NCBI RefSeq assembly: GCF_002154225.1 | Contig: NZ_MTSE01000005.1 | Coordinates: 310,001 to 374,000 of the forward strand | Length of the DNA stretch: 64,000 bases | Direction: 5' to 3' | From: Hymenobacter crusticola | Lineage (GTDB): Bacteria > Bacteroidota > Bacteroidia > Cytophagales > Hymenobacteraceae | In this document: positions 24,905 to 33,360 of the stretch, in pieces | Layout: each line of letters starts with the position of its first letter | Position numbering within the stretch: the stretch's first letter is position 1 | Program-made: the position numbers and the translations under genes | The notes under the pieces: model-generated | Database searches by the model: none | What the model saw: the letters and a program-made list of their open reading frames with translations, nothing else | Told to the model about the DNA's origin: nothing

Positions 24905-25252
24905 ATGCGCAGTATCCTTCTTTTCCTGGGAGATATAAGCAGCAGTGAGCTGATGCTCATTATGCTCATGGCTCTTCCTATTGGAGCAGTACTGCATTTC
25001 CTACCGTCTATTCTTGGCCGTAAACGGCCAGATATCTTAATTATTTTTCTGGTGAATCTACTAGCAGGGTGGTCAATAGTTGGCTGGTTTGCTGCTTTTT
25101 ACCTAGCTCTTCGCAAAACTCCTACTGTCATTCCTGCTGCGCCTTCTTTTCCTTCTTTAGCTGATGAACTCACGAAGCTTCGTGATCTGCGCAACCAAGG
25201 CGTACTCACGCAAGAAGAATTCGAGCGTCAAAAGAATAACTTGCTTACCTAA
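24905..25252 (+). CDS. Superinfection-immunity-like membrane protein with SHOCT domain, inside the nuo operon
   Basis: The 115-residue protein has two membrane helices: ELMLIMLMALPIGAVLHFLP and NLLAGWSIVGWFAAFYLAL. The second has the Gly-Trp-x-x-x-Gly-Trp pattern of the superinfection immunity family (T4 Imm-like). After a Pro-rich link a SHOCT domain follows (DELTKLRDLRNQGVLTQEEF), a short helical module often found at the end of membrane proteins. It starts 11 bp after nuoL and its stop overlaps the nuoM start by 1 nt, so it is made with complex I. A link with phage defence is not shown; an assembly or quality-control role is equally possible. Confidence 0.7.
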   Translation: MRSILLFLGDISSSELMLIMLMALPIGAVLHFLPSILGRKRPDILIIFLVNLLAGWSIVGWFAAFYLALRKTPTVIPAAPSFPSLADELTKLRDLRNQGVLTQEEFERQKNNLLT

Positions 25253-26709
25253 TGCTTACAGCTGTTCTCCTTTTTTTCCCCCTAGCGGCTGCGTTGCTGC
25301 TGCACTTCTTTAAAGGTGGCACTGCCCGCGTGGTGGCGTTTGGGGCGGCGTTGCTTGAATTTGTGCTGGCGGTAGTAGTGGCCGTTGCTTCCAAATCATC
25401 AGCGGCAACCCAGTTTGCCATCGATCAACCCTGGATTGCCTCCTCTGGCATTCGGTTTCACATCGGGCTCGATGGGTTGAGTTTGTTGCTGGTACTGCTC
25501 ACCACCTTTTTGGTGCCGTTGATCATACTAGCTTCTTTCCGCCACGACTATAAGAATGCGTCGGCTTTTTACGCCCTCATTCTATTCATGCAAACGGGTC
25601 TGATTGGCGTGTTTGTGTCGCTGGACGCCTTTCTGTTCTACTTCTTTTGGGAAGTGGCACTTATCCCGATCTACTTCATTGCCGGCGTTTGGGGTGGCGA
25701 GCGGCGCGTGCAAGTCACGTTTAAGTTCTTCCTCTACACCATTATTGGCTCGCTGTTCATGCTGGCGGCCTTCGTGTACCTCTACTTTCAAACGGGTGTT
25801 AATGGTGCCGAACGCAGTTCCGACTTACTCGCGTTTTATAACCTGAGCCTGAGCGCTGCGCAGCAATCCTGGCTGTTCTGGCTGATTTTCATTGCTTTCG
25901 CAGTGAAGATGCCCATCTTTCCCTTTCATACTTGGCAACCGGATACCTACACCGAGTCACCTGCACCAGCAACCATGCTGCTGTCGGGTATCATGCTGAA
26001 AATGGGTATTTACGGCACGTTGCGGTGGCTGCTGCCTGTTGTGCCGCTGGGCGTAAGCCAGTGGAGCAAGCTGGTAATGATCCTAGCGGTCATTGGCATC
26101 ATTTACGGCGCCATCATCGCCATTCGTCAGCGCGACCTCAAGCGCCTGATAGCTTACTCGTCGTTTTCGCACGTTGGTCTGATGGCCGCGGGCGTGTTCT
26201 CGCTCACGCAAATTGGCCTGCAAGGTGCTGTTATTCAGATGCTTGCCCACGGCGTAAACGCTGTTGGTATGTTCTTCGTGGCCGACGCCATTGAGCGCCG
26301 CACGGGCACCCGCGAAATATCTGACCTAGGTGGTCTTACCCGCCATACACCGGTGCTGTCCGTCACCTTCCTCGTTATGTTGCTCAGCACGGTGGCCTTG
26401 CCACTCACGGCGGGTTTTGTGGGCGAATTTCTGCTGCTAGCCGGTGTGTACGAGTACAACGCCTGGTTAGGAGCTGCCGCCGGCTTGACCATCATCTTTG
26501 CGGCAGTGTACCTGCTGCGCATGTTCCAGCGCGTGATGCTCGGCCCTGACACATCACTCACGGCCACGTTCCGCGACTTGACGGGCGCTGAGCTAGCTGT
26601 GTTGGCACCACTGATTGTGCTAGTATTCTGGATCGGCTTGTTCCCTAACACCTTCCTGCACATCTCCGAACCTAGCATTATTCAGCTGCTCGATATTGTA
26701 AAACGATAG
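25252..26709 (+). CDS. nuoM: NADH-quinone oxidoreductase subunit M
   Basis: An antiporter-like pumping subunit of about 14 helices. Signature segments are FYFFWEVALIPIYFIAGVWGG (with the key Glu), FAVKMPIFPFHTWQPDTYTE, then SPAPATMLLSGIMLKMGIYG and RLIAYSSFSHVGLM. Length 485 is normal. The ATG shares its A with the stop of the SHOCT gene. A repeat element lies between it and nuoN. Confidence 0.95.
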   Translation: MLTAVLLFFPLAAALLLHFFKGGTARVVAFGAALLEFVLAVVVAVASKSSAATQFAIDQPWIASSGIRFHIGLDGLSLLLVLLTTFLVPLIILASFRHDYKNASAFYALILFMQTGLIGVFVSLDAFLFYFFWEVALIPIYFIAGVWGGERRVQVTFKFFLYTIIGSLFMLAAFVYLYFQTGVNGAERSSDLLAFYNLSLSAAQQSWLFWLIFIAFAVKMPIFPFHTWQPDTYTESPAPATMLLSGIMLKMGIYGTLRWLLPVVPLGVSQWSKLVMILAVIGIIYGAIIAIRQRDLKRLIAYSSFSHVGLMAAGVFSLTQIGLQGAVIQMLAHGVNAVGMFFVADAIERRTGTREISDLGGLTRHTPVLSVTFLVMLLSTVALPLTAGFVGEFLLLAGVYEYNAWLGAAAGLTIIFAAVYLLRMFQRVMLGPDTSLTATFRDLTGAELAVLAPLIVLVFWIGLFPNTFLHISEPSIIQLLDIVKR

Positions 26710-26720
26710 TGTGCAGCGGC

Positions 26721-26806
26721 GCGAAGCCTGCGCTTCGTGTGGCGTCTGGGCCCTGTGTTTCCCTTTATCGATTGTCGTTCAACGATGCGTGAAGCTTCTG
26801 CTTCGC
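26721..26806. repeat. Intergenic inverted repeat, copy 4 (nuoM-nuoN), with GAACG core
   Basis: The left arm (26721-26739, GCGAAGCCTGCGCTTCGTG) and right arm (26787-26806) are each hairpins and are inverted relative to one another. The core on the minus strand is GAACGACAA (26772-26780). The right arm with the following TTACATTC is almost identical to that of the nuoI-nuoJ copy. Confidence 0.7.
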
Positions 26807-26822
26807 ATTACATTCAGCCGAT

Positions 26823-28220
26823 ATGACTTCTATTGTTCTTCTTTCTGTTCTCGGCATTGCCAATCTGTTCTTAGGCTTTTTGCGCTCCAATCGCATTTTG
26901 CTGCCAGCAGCCCTCGTTATCCTGTTGCTAGCTTTTGGCGCCAATGTGCTGGATTGGGGAGCTGCGCCGCAGTCGTACTTCAATAATATGCTCACCATCG
27001 ATAACTATTCGGTGGCTTTCACGGGCATTGTGGTTCTTACGACACTGCTTCTCCTCCCCTTCTCCGAGAAATATGTGCACGATGGCGAAGCAAACCTAGC
27101 TGAGTACTACTCACTGTTATTATTTGCGCTGGTAGGCGCCATCATGATGGTGAGCTACGATAACATGCTGATGCTGTTTGTAGGCATCGAAATTCTAAGC
27201 ATTTCGATGTACGTACTAGCTGGCTCCGACAAGCGTAACGTGCGCTCCAACGAGGCCGCGCTGAAGTACTTCCTCATGGGCTCATTTGCCACGGGCATTC
27301 TACTATTTGGCATTGCGCTGGTATATGGCGCTACGGGCACATTTCAGCTCACCCAAATCGGCGCCGGTGTTGCCAACCCAGCCAATGCTAGCTTTATGCC
27401 TATGCTTTACATCGGCATGTTGCTGATGTTTATTGGCATAGGCTTCAAAGTTTCGGCAGCCCCCTTCCACTACTGGACTCCCGACGTGTACGAAGGAACG
27501 CCCACCTTTTTCACGGCCTTCATGAGCACAGTGGTAAAAACCGCTGGCTTCGCCGCATTTCTGAAGCTGTTGCTGTTTGCTTTCAGCACGGCCCAAAGCT
27601 TCTGGGTTCCGACCATTATGGCCATGACGGTGCTGACTTTACTTATCGGCAACGTAGGAGCGGTGGCGCAATCCAGCGCTAAGCGTATGCTCGCTTACTC
27701 TAGCATTTCGCACGCTGGCTACTTGTTTATCGGGCTGGTAGCACTCAATGGCAAACTTTCCGAAAACGGTATATTCTTTTATTCGCTGGCTTATTCTATT
27801 GCAACTGTCGCGTCCTTTGCCGTGCTCAAGCTTGTCATCGACCAACGCCAGCGCGAAGACTATGACGGGTTAAATGGCCTAGCAAAAACAAACCCTTTGC
27901 TTGCCTTCGTCCTGACGGTAGCGATGCTCTCATTGGCTGGCATCCCGCTCACGGGTGGCTTCTTCGGCAAATTCTTCCTGTTCGGCGCGGCTGTCGACAA
28001 AGGCTACATTGGCTTGGTCGTGTTTGCCGTGGTTATGTCGATGGTAGGTATTTACTATTACCTGCGCCCAGTTATTGCCATGTACATGCGTCCTGCTGCT
28101 GACGAAGCAGCCACGACCCCAATCGTAGTTAGTGGGTTTCAATCAGCTGTCTTGGTGATCCTAGCTTTGTTGACTATTCTCTTAGGCGTACTACCAGGGA
28201 TTGCAAGCAGCCTCTTGTAA
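26823..28220 (+). CDS. nuoN: NADH-quinone oxidoreductase subunit N
   Basis: The third antiporter-like subunit. It shows MLMLFVGIEILSISMYVLAG (membrane Glu), KYFLMGSFATGILLFGIALV, KVSAAPFHYWTPDVYEGTPT and KRMLAYSSISHAGYLFIGLV. Length 465 is normal. It is the last nuo gene; two hairpins follow. Confidence 0.95.
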   Translation: MTSIVLLSVLGIANLFLGFLRSNRILLPAALVILLLAFGANVLDWGAAPQSYFNNMLTIDNYSVAFTGIVVLTTLLLLPFSEKYVHDGEANLAEYYSLLLFALVGAIMMVSYDNMLMLFVGIEILSISMYVLAGSDKRNVRSNEAALKYFLMGSFATGILLFGIALVYGATGTFQLTQIGAGVANPANASFMPMLYIGMLLMFIGIGFKVSAAPFHYWTPDVYEGTPTFFTAFMSTVVKTAGFAAFLKLLLFAFSTAQSFWVPTIMAMTVLTLLIGNVGAVAQSSAKRMLAYSSISHAGYLFIGLVALNGKLSENGIFFYSLAYSIATVASFAVLKLVIDQRQREDYDGLNGLAKTNPLLAFVLTVAMLSLAGIPLTGGFFGKFFLFGAAVDKGYIGLVVFAVVMSMVGIYYYLRPVIAMYMRPAADEAATTPIVVSGFQSAVLVILALLTILLGVLPGIASSLL

Positions 28221-28240
28221 AACCTGTTGTAATCTATATT

Positions 28241-28300
28241 ACGCAGAAGCCCCTTCTTGGTAATCCTAAATTAGGGACTACCAAGAAGGGGCTTCTGCGT
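28241..28300. terminator. Very long perfect hairpin after nuoN
   Basis: Two 22-bp arms (28241-28262 and 28279-28300) pair without a mismatch around a 16-nt loop that can fold again. There is no T-run after it on the plus strand. It may end the nuo transcript, protect the mRNA end, or be a small repeat element. The rest of the gap to 28437 holds nothing I recognise. Confidence 0.6.
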
Positions 28301-28436
28301 ACTGCCTTGCAGTAGAATGTGAATTCGTATTAGTCAATGGCAAACATCTTCTACAGAGTCATCTACACGCTTTAGCTAGGTTCTTTCTGATGCCAACTGG
28401 TTATTCAAACTACTTAGCAATCAACTTCTTTAAAAC

Positions 28437-28469
28437 CACAAAGGGCGACCATAATGGTCGCCCTTTGTG
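28437..28469 (-). terminator. Terminator of the first DUF937-OmpA gene
   Basis: A 15-bp perfect stem (28437-28451 and 28455-28469) with a 3-nt loop lies about 110 bp after the stop at 28578 on the minus strand, followed there by GGTTTTAAAG. Confidence 0.65.
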
Positions 28470-28577
28470 TAAGTAGTAAAGTAGTAAACTTTTTGTATAG
28501 GCTTTAACTATTATGGTATGGTAAGTAGTTGTAATAGGTGGTTTTACAACTACTATGCCAAAAGCCTAAAATCACTT

Positions 28578-29861
28578 CTATTTTCTCGTAACGCGAAGAC
28601 TGATACGGCGGTTGAGGGCACGACCATCTTCGGTGTCGTTGCTGGCAATACCGTGTTTGTCGCCGTAACCTTTGGCCTCAATGCGCGCTGTGGCAATTCC
28701 CATATTAATCAGTGTAGCCATTGCAGCTTTCGCCCGGTCCTCGCTCAACTTCAGGTTTTTGAAAGCATCACCGCGCGTGTCGGTATAGCCGCCGATTTTC
28801 ACTTTGGCCGTCGGGAAATTTTTCAGAATATCGGCTACGTTTTGCAGCTGTACCAATGATTCGGCCGTAAGCGTCGTCTTATTTGGCTCGAAGTACACAC
28901 GGTCGAAACTGATCCAACCCTTGGTGCGGTTCACCGAGTCAACTTGTGTGTTAGCGTCCGCCAGGAATTGATAAAGTTTACTCTCCGTCGAATTGGCGCC
29001 TACCAGTTGCTTGGTTCCGTTGTTCAGCTTTAGCACCGTCGGGAGCCCAGTGTCGTAGATGTAGCTGTCGCTAGCTTGATCGTAATGGCCGTTAACGGTC
29101 GCGGCGGTGTTTGTTTCTGTTGCTGACTTCTTATTGGTAGCGTTGGCGGGCGTAGCAAACCCATCAACACCAGTCAGCGCTGCCGAGCTAGGTGCCTCCA
29201 CCGCTCCGGGCTTGTAGCCCACTAGGTATCCAATAAGGGCCGCCGCCACGACTAGTGCCACCCACAGCCAGCGGCTTGTTTTGTCAACTGTTTGTGCCAC
29301 CGTCGCTGGCCTAGCCATCTCTATATGAGGAATGCTGGCGAGCAACGGCGTAGCGGCTACTGGCTGCGCCGGGTGGTGTTCCCGTTGACTTTGCAGCCAC
29401 AAGCTCAGCTCTTCAGCATCCCAGCCGTGCTCAGTTACCTGCTCCCCTAGCATTCCCAATGCTACGGGCACTACAATATTGAGTAGGTCAGCGACGGAAG
29501 TTGTTTGAATCCCAGCGGCTACTGCAATGCTACGCACGGCACCCTGATACCGGTCCTCAAGTAATGACTTGATCAGATTCACGCCGCGGTTGGCATCTAC
29601 GGCTGCCTCGTGCCGTAGCATTTGCTGCGGGCTACTCAGCACGGCCGCTTTCGATGCCTCACGCGCCATACCCCACACGACATCTCTACCTCCTACGCGC
29701 TCGGCCAACTCGATCAGGCTGTTCACCGTGAGGGGTACAATGCGACGCAGGGCACTCCGAATACCTAGCTCTTCCTCGCGGGCTAGGTCGCCGGTTTGCG
29801 TAAGAGCATTACGGAGGATAAAGCTCTTTATTTCTTCCAGTAGACTTTGCGTCATAATCAT
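28578..29861 (-). CDS. DUF937-OmpA fusion protein, copy A
   Basis: Three parts in order: a DUF937 helical domain (residues 1-160; ALRRIVPLTVNSLIELAERV, GVNLIKSLLEDRYQGAVRSI, LNIVVPVALGMLGEQV), a single membrane helix (WLWVALVVAAALIGYLVGY, about 195-215), and a C-terminal OmpA peptidoglycan-binding domain (FDRVYFEPNKTTLTAES, GGYTDTRGD, LSEDRAKAAMATLINMGI, GRALNRRISLRV). DUF937 would be in the cytoplasm and OmpA in the periplasm, so the protein could tie an inner-membrane or cytosolic partner to the cell wall. A paralogue lies just upstream; the start MIMTQSLLEE agrees with it. Confidence 0.8.
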   Translation of the reverse strand: MIMTQSLLEEIKSFILRNALTQTGDLAREEELGIRSALRRIVPLTVNSLIELAERVGGRDVVWGMAREASKAAVLSSPQQMLRHEAAVDANRGVNLIKSLLEDRYQGAVRSIAVAAGIQTTSVADLLNIVVPVALGMLGEQVTEHGWDAEELSLWLQSQREHHPAQPVAATPLLASIPHIEMARPATVAQTVDKTSRWLWVALVVAAALIGYLVGYKPGAVEAPSSAALTGVDGFATPANATNKKSATETNTAATVNGHYDQASDSYIYDTGLPTVLKLNNGTKQLVGANSTESKLYQFLADANTQVDSVNRTKGWISFDRVYFEPNKTTLTAESLVQLQNVADILKNFPTAKVKIGGYTDTRGDAFKNLKLSEDRAKAAMATLINMGIATARIEAKGYGDKHGIASNDTEDGRALNRRISLRVTRK

Positions 29862-29983
29862 AGGATTAGCAGTTACGTTTTGAGGACGTGATAATACAAA
29901 AAGTTAGCGGATAAACACCAAATACTTAGTTTACAAATACTTGGTAATCAAGCGCCAACTGACGAGCTGCTTATACGTTTCCC

Positions 29984-30022
29984 AATGAAAAAGAGCGGCT
30001 AATGGGGCCGCTCTTTTTCATT
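29984..30022 (-). terminator. Terminator of the second DUF937-OmpA gene
   Basis: A 16-bp stem (29984-29999 and 30007-30022) with A-run and T-run arms lies just 3' of the stop at 30044 on the minus strand. Confidence 0.75.
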
Positions 30023-30043
30023 ATCCTCCTTTAAAAAGACGTT

Positions 30044-31321
30044 TTATTTTTTTGTTACCCGAATACTTACGCGCCGGTTTAGTGCTCGTCCGTCTTCGGT
30101 AGTATTGCTGGCAATGTTGTGCCGCGAGCCATATCCTTTCGCTTTCACACTGGCGGCCTCAACGCCCATCTTGACGAGCGTCGCTTTTGCTGCTTGTGCC
30201 CGCGCCGCACTCAGCTTTTCATTGAGCACAAACCCACCTGTGCTGTCGGTATAGCCCCCTAGCTGAACATGGGCCTGGGGAAACGTATTGAGAATACTTG
30301 CTACGTTTGATAGCTGCCACATCGATTCCGGCGTCAGGATCGCCTTGTTCGGTTCAAAATAAATGCGGTCGAAAGTAATCCAGTCGTTGCCCGAGCTAAG
30401 CGTATCGACCTGAGCAGCTGGGTTGGCCAAGAATTGATACAGCTTATTCTCCGTAGAGTTCACACCAATTATTTGGCGTAGGCCCCCTTTGAGTTTGAGC
30501 ACAGCTGGCACGCCGGCCTGCCCGTAGATGTAGCTCCCGTTAGCGGTGCTGTAATTGCCGTTGGCCGCAATAGCAGCTGGGTTCACAGCATCCCAGGGCC
30601 CATCGGCAGCAGTTCCGCCCGCTGCTCGAGATGCTAAGTTGCCTGCCTGCGGATAGCTTTCTTGCGTAGGTTGATAACCTAGCAAGTAACCGATAACGCA
30701 AGAAGCCACCACCAAGGCAATCCAGAGCCAACGACTTGTTTTTTCGGCTGAATGTGTGGTACGCTGTTGGGAGTGAGTTGGCGTCTTGAAGGTTGCTGCT
30801 GGCATTACCAGCGTAGGAACGCCGGATGGGCTCGTATGCTGACCTTGCTGAGTGCGCAACCACTGGCTCAGCGATTCAGCATTCCAGTTGTGCTCGCTTG
30901 CCTGTTCGCCCAGCAGACCGAGGGCAACAGGCACTACAATGTTCAGCAGGTTGGTGACCGACGCAGGTTGAATGTCCGTAGCTGAGGCAATGCTTTGCAC
31001 GGCGCTGTCGTACCGCTCCCCTAATAGTGAGCTGATTAGTTTGGCGCCCCGGCTCGAAATAGATTTAGTGGCGTACAAGGTTTTGTGAGGGTTGCTTAAC
31101 AACTCCGATTTCGCTGCTTCGTGAGCCATGCTCCACACTACCTCACGGCCGCTTGCTTGCTCCGCTAATTCAATTAAACTACTGACTGCTAGGGGCACTA
31201 TGCGTCCTAAAGCATTCTGCGCGGCACTTTCCCGCTCATCGGCAATGCTGCCCACTTGCATCAGCTCGTTGCGCAACACGAAGTTCTTTACTTCCTCTAA
31301 TAGGCTTTGGGTTAAGATCAT
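30044..31321 (-). CDS. DUF937-OmpA fusion protein, copy B
   Basis: A tandem paralogue of the 28578-29861 gene with the same plan: DUF937 domain (AQNALGRIVPLAVSSLIELA, LISSLLGERYDSAVQSI, LLNIVVPVALGLLGEQA), one membrane helix (WLWIALVVASCVIGYLLGY) and an OmpA domain (FDRIYFEPNKAILTPES, LGGYTDSTGG, GRALNRRVSIRV). The two are most alike in the DUF937 and OmpA parts and differ in the linker on both sides of the membrane helix. Each has its own terminator, so they seem to be separate transcripts and can be expressed differently. Confidence 0.8.
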   Translation of the reverse strand: MILTQSLLEEVKNFVLRNELMQVGSIADERESAAQNALGRIVPLAVSSLIELAEQASGREVVWSMAHEAAKSELLSNPHKTLYATKSISSRGAKLISSLLGERYDSAVQSIASATDIQPASVTNLLNIVVPVALGLLGEQASEHNWNAESLSQWLRTQQGQHTSPSGVPTLVMPAATFKTPTHSQQRTTHSAEKTSRWLWIALVVASCVIGYLLGYQPTQESYPQAGNLASRAAGGTAADGPWDAVNPAAIAANGNYSTANGSYIYGQAGVPAVLKLKGGLRQIIGVNSTENKLYQFLANPAAQVDTLSSGNDWITFDRIYFEPNKAILTPESMWQLSNVASILNTFPQAHVQLGGYTDSTGGFVLNEKLSAARAQAAKATLVKMGVEAASVKAKGYGSRHNIASNTTEDGRALNRRVSIRVTKK

Positions 31322-31502
31322 GGCGAGCGTGGTCGTAAGGCGAAAGCCTAGTGCAACTTTTTTCTTGATTATTACTATTCAAGAAAAGATCCATACGACA
31401 GGCACCTACCACTCGGATTTAGCAGCTAGCTCAACCTTGCGTTTTGCATGCCTACTCCCACCCTACTTTCAAACGCAACGCCCCGTGGCAGACGTGCAAA
31501 TC

Positions 31503-32297
31503 TCATACGCGGCGCATAACCACGCCAACCTCGTCGGCGTACACCACGGCATTATCACCAAAGGGCACTTCGCCGCGGAAGCGCTGGAGCAGTCGGGCGG
31601 TAGTAATAATGTCTTTTTGGCAATAGTGCACAATGCGCGGCAAGTCATTGTCGCTGTAGTACACGCGCGCTACATCGGCTCCCGAGATGTCGTCTTTGGG
31701 CGTTGGAATGCCAAACATAGCCGCCAGTAAAGCCAGCGATGTGAAGGATTTCCGGTCGCCAAACTTCCACAGCTCCATGGTGTCGAGGTGGGGTATCTCC
31801 CAGGGTTTTTTGCCCGCGATGTCGAGCTGAGGTGGCAGTTGCAAGCCATTAATAAGCAGGCGACGACCTAGGTAAGGAAAGTCAAACTCTTTCCCATTGT
31901 GCGCGCACAGCAGGTAGTTTGGTTTGCGCGCTAGCAGCGTCGAAAACTCCTGCAGCATTTTTTTCTCGTCGTGGTCGGCAAAGCTTTTCACTTTGAAGCG
32001 CCACTGCTCCTCCTGCTTATCTAGGTAAAAGCACCCAACCGAAATGCACACCACGCGGCCAAACTCAGCGTAGATGCCTGCTTGCTCGAAGAGGCTGGCA
32101 GCCTCCAAGTGCGAAGGCATTTCTTCCACGTCGGCGCGGCTCGAGCTCCAGCCTTTCTCACGGCGCAAAGCGTGGCACTTGTGCTCCCACAGCAGCCGCA
32201 ACATATCATTCAGCTCATCGTGACAGCCCACGCACGGCACCGTTTCGATGTCGAGAATGAAGAGCTGATCGAGCGAGGTTTTTTGCAGAATCTGCAT
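31503..32297 (-). CDS. 3'-5' exonuclease, PolB-type DEDD fold
   Basis: A DnaQ-like DEDD exonuclease of the kind fused to family B polymerases but standing alone. The motifs are ExoI LFILDIETVP (near residue 15), ExoII LLCAHNGKEFDFPYL (near 130) and ExoIII HYCQKDIITTARL (near 225). The family is found widely in Bacteroidota as a predicted PolB-like 3'-5' exonuclease and probably trims DNA or RNA ends during repair. The 264 residues are normal. A 180-bp gap separates it from the OmpA gene. Confidence 0.85.
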   Translation of the reverse strand: MQILQKTSLDQLFILDIETVPCVGCHDELNDMLRLLWEHKCHALRREKGWSSSRADVEEMPSHLEAASLFEQAGIYAEFGRVVCISVGCFYLDKQEEQWRFKVKSFADHDEKKMLQEFSTLLARKPNYLLCAHNGKEFDFPYLGRRLLINGLQLPPQLDIAGKKPWEIPHLDTMELWKFGDRKSFTSLALLAAMFGIPTPKDDISGADVARVYYSDNDLPRIVHYCQKDIITTARLLQRFRGEVPFGDNAVVYADEVGVVMRRV

Positions 32298-32465
32298 GGG
32301 AAAGGCTGCTAACGGAATGTAACTACTCCGAAGATAGCCTATTCACCCCGATGCACGCAATGGAATCTAGGTCAGATCAGGGCTGAAGCCCGCCAATTGG
32401 CTACCACAGAGAAGATAAGCTGTTGGCAGAAAACCGCGGGGGTGGCACTTTGTTGCTGACCTAGC

Positions 32466-32540
32466 TCAGGCTAGGGCGGGCTGCTTGGTGAGGCAGAGAC
32501 CCAACAGAATCAGGGCGAGATGACGACGTGGCTTTGCCAT
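32466..32540 (-). other. 24-codon frame encoding only a signal peptide
   Basis: On the minus strand an ATG at 32540 starts MAKPRRHLALILLGLCL and runs to ...PALA followed at once by TGA. It is a textbook Sec signal peptide ending right at an Ala-x-Ala cleavage site, with nothing after it. A one-base shift would continue the frame for about 30 more codons. It is either the stub of a decayed secreted protein or a tiny secreted peptide. It lies 120 bp downstream of an AATNATGTGA palindrome. The rest of 32298-32694 shows no gene. Confidence 0.35.
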
Positions 32541-32658
32541 ACAACAGAGGGGAGGTTTAGGCGCCCTTGGGGCGCCGTGCGTTCATGATGGAACTTGCTC
32601 TGCAAAGTGAGCACTACTGCTAACCCTACAAGATACTCATTCTTGGCACCCGCCGTCA

Positions 32659-32676
32659 ATCACATAATGATGTGAT
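32659..32676. promoter_or_regulatory. ATCACAT-AATG-ATGTGAT palindrome
   Basis: Two perfect 7-bp half-sites face each other across AATG. It includes AATGATGTGA (32666-32675), an exact match to the decamer found upstream of the barrel gene and the response regulator. It sits between the response regulator stop (32695) and the signal-peptide-only frame (32540). Confidence 0.45.
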
Positions 32677-32694
32677 AAGTTGACCCCAGCTGGC

Positions 32695-33351
32695 CTAGGT
32701 CAAGCCCTGGCGCAAAGCTTTGCTAACGGCCTCCGTCATCGAGCGCACGTGAAGCTTTTCGTAAATCTTTTTGATGTGCGAACGCACCGTATCAATGCTG
32801 ATGCCTCGGTCGGCGGCAATCATTTTGTAGCTGTAGCCTTCGACCAAGAGCCGCAGGATTTCCCGTTCGCGGGCGCTTAGGTTGGCGGCCGATTCGTCGT
32901 TGCCCGCGGAAGGAGAAGCTGGTGCCTTTGGAAAAAGCTGTAGCACTTGGCGAGCAATAGCGGGCGTCATGGGAGCACCGCCGGCGCGCACCTCACTGAT
33001 AGCTTCGAGCAGACGGGCTGGGGGCGTTTTCTTGAGCAAGTAGCCATCAGCCCCGGCGCACACAGCCCCGAAAACCCGGTCGTTTTCCTCAAACACTGTG
33101 AGCATCACCACATTAATGGTAGGCGCATTAGCCTTTATACGGCGTAAGCCTTCAATGCCATTGATGCCAGGCATATCGATGTCCATTAGCACTACGTGGG
33201 GCTGCAGACGGGCCACGTCGGTTGTTACTTGCGTGCAATTACCAAAAGCTCCTACTAACGACAACCCTGGGGCGCCTGCTATCAGCTGACTTAGGCTAGC
33301 CTGCAAATCGGGATTGTCTTCGTAAATGAGTACGCGAGTCGATGTTTCCAT
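32695..33351 (-). CDS. NarL/LuxR-type response regulator
   Basis: A receiver domain (residues 5-120; acidic pair Glu11-Asp12, phosphoacceptor Asp57 in VLMDIDMPG, Thr in VVMLTV, Lys in YLLKK) and a LuxR helix-turn-helix (about 155-215; LSAREREILRLLVEGYSYKM, IDTVRSHIKKIYEKL). I chose the ATG at 33351 (218 aa), as the receiver begins right after; an upstream start at 33435 adds an atypical lead. It follows the propeller histidine kinase on the same strand, so the two form a pair. AATNATGTGA-like sites lie on both sides of the gene. Confidence 0.9.
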   Translation of the reverse strand: METSTRVLIYEDNPDLQASLSQLIAGAPGLSLVGAFGNCTQVTTDVARLQPHVVLMDIDMPGINGIEGLRRIKANAPTINVVMLTVFEENDRVFGAVCAGADGYLLKKTPPARLLEAISEVRAGGAPMTPAIARQVLQLFPKAPASPSAGNDESAANLSAREREILRLLVEGYSYKMIAADRGISIDTVRSHIKKIYEKLHVRSMTEAVSKALRQGLT

Positions 33352-33360
33352 AACGAGTTG

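Noticed and set aside
28578..31321. Duplicate OmpA genes as an assembly artefact
   Set aside because: The two copies differ through most of their length, with different linkers and separate terminators, so they are real paralogues.
32659..32676. CRP-type site
   Set aside because: CRP sites read TGTGA-N6-TCACA; here the half-sites are in the opposite order (TCACA-N6-TGTGA), so CRP is unlikely.
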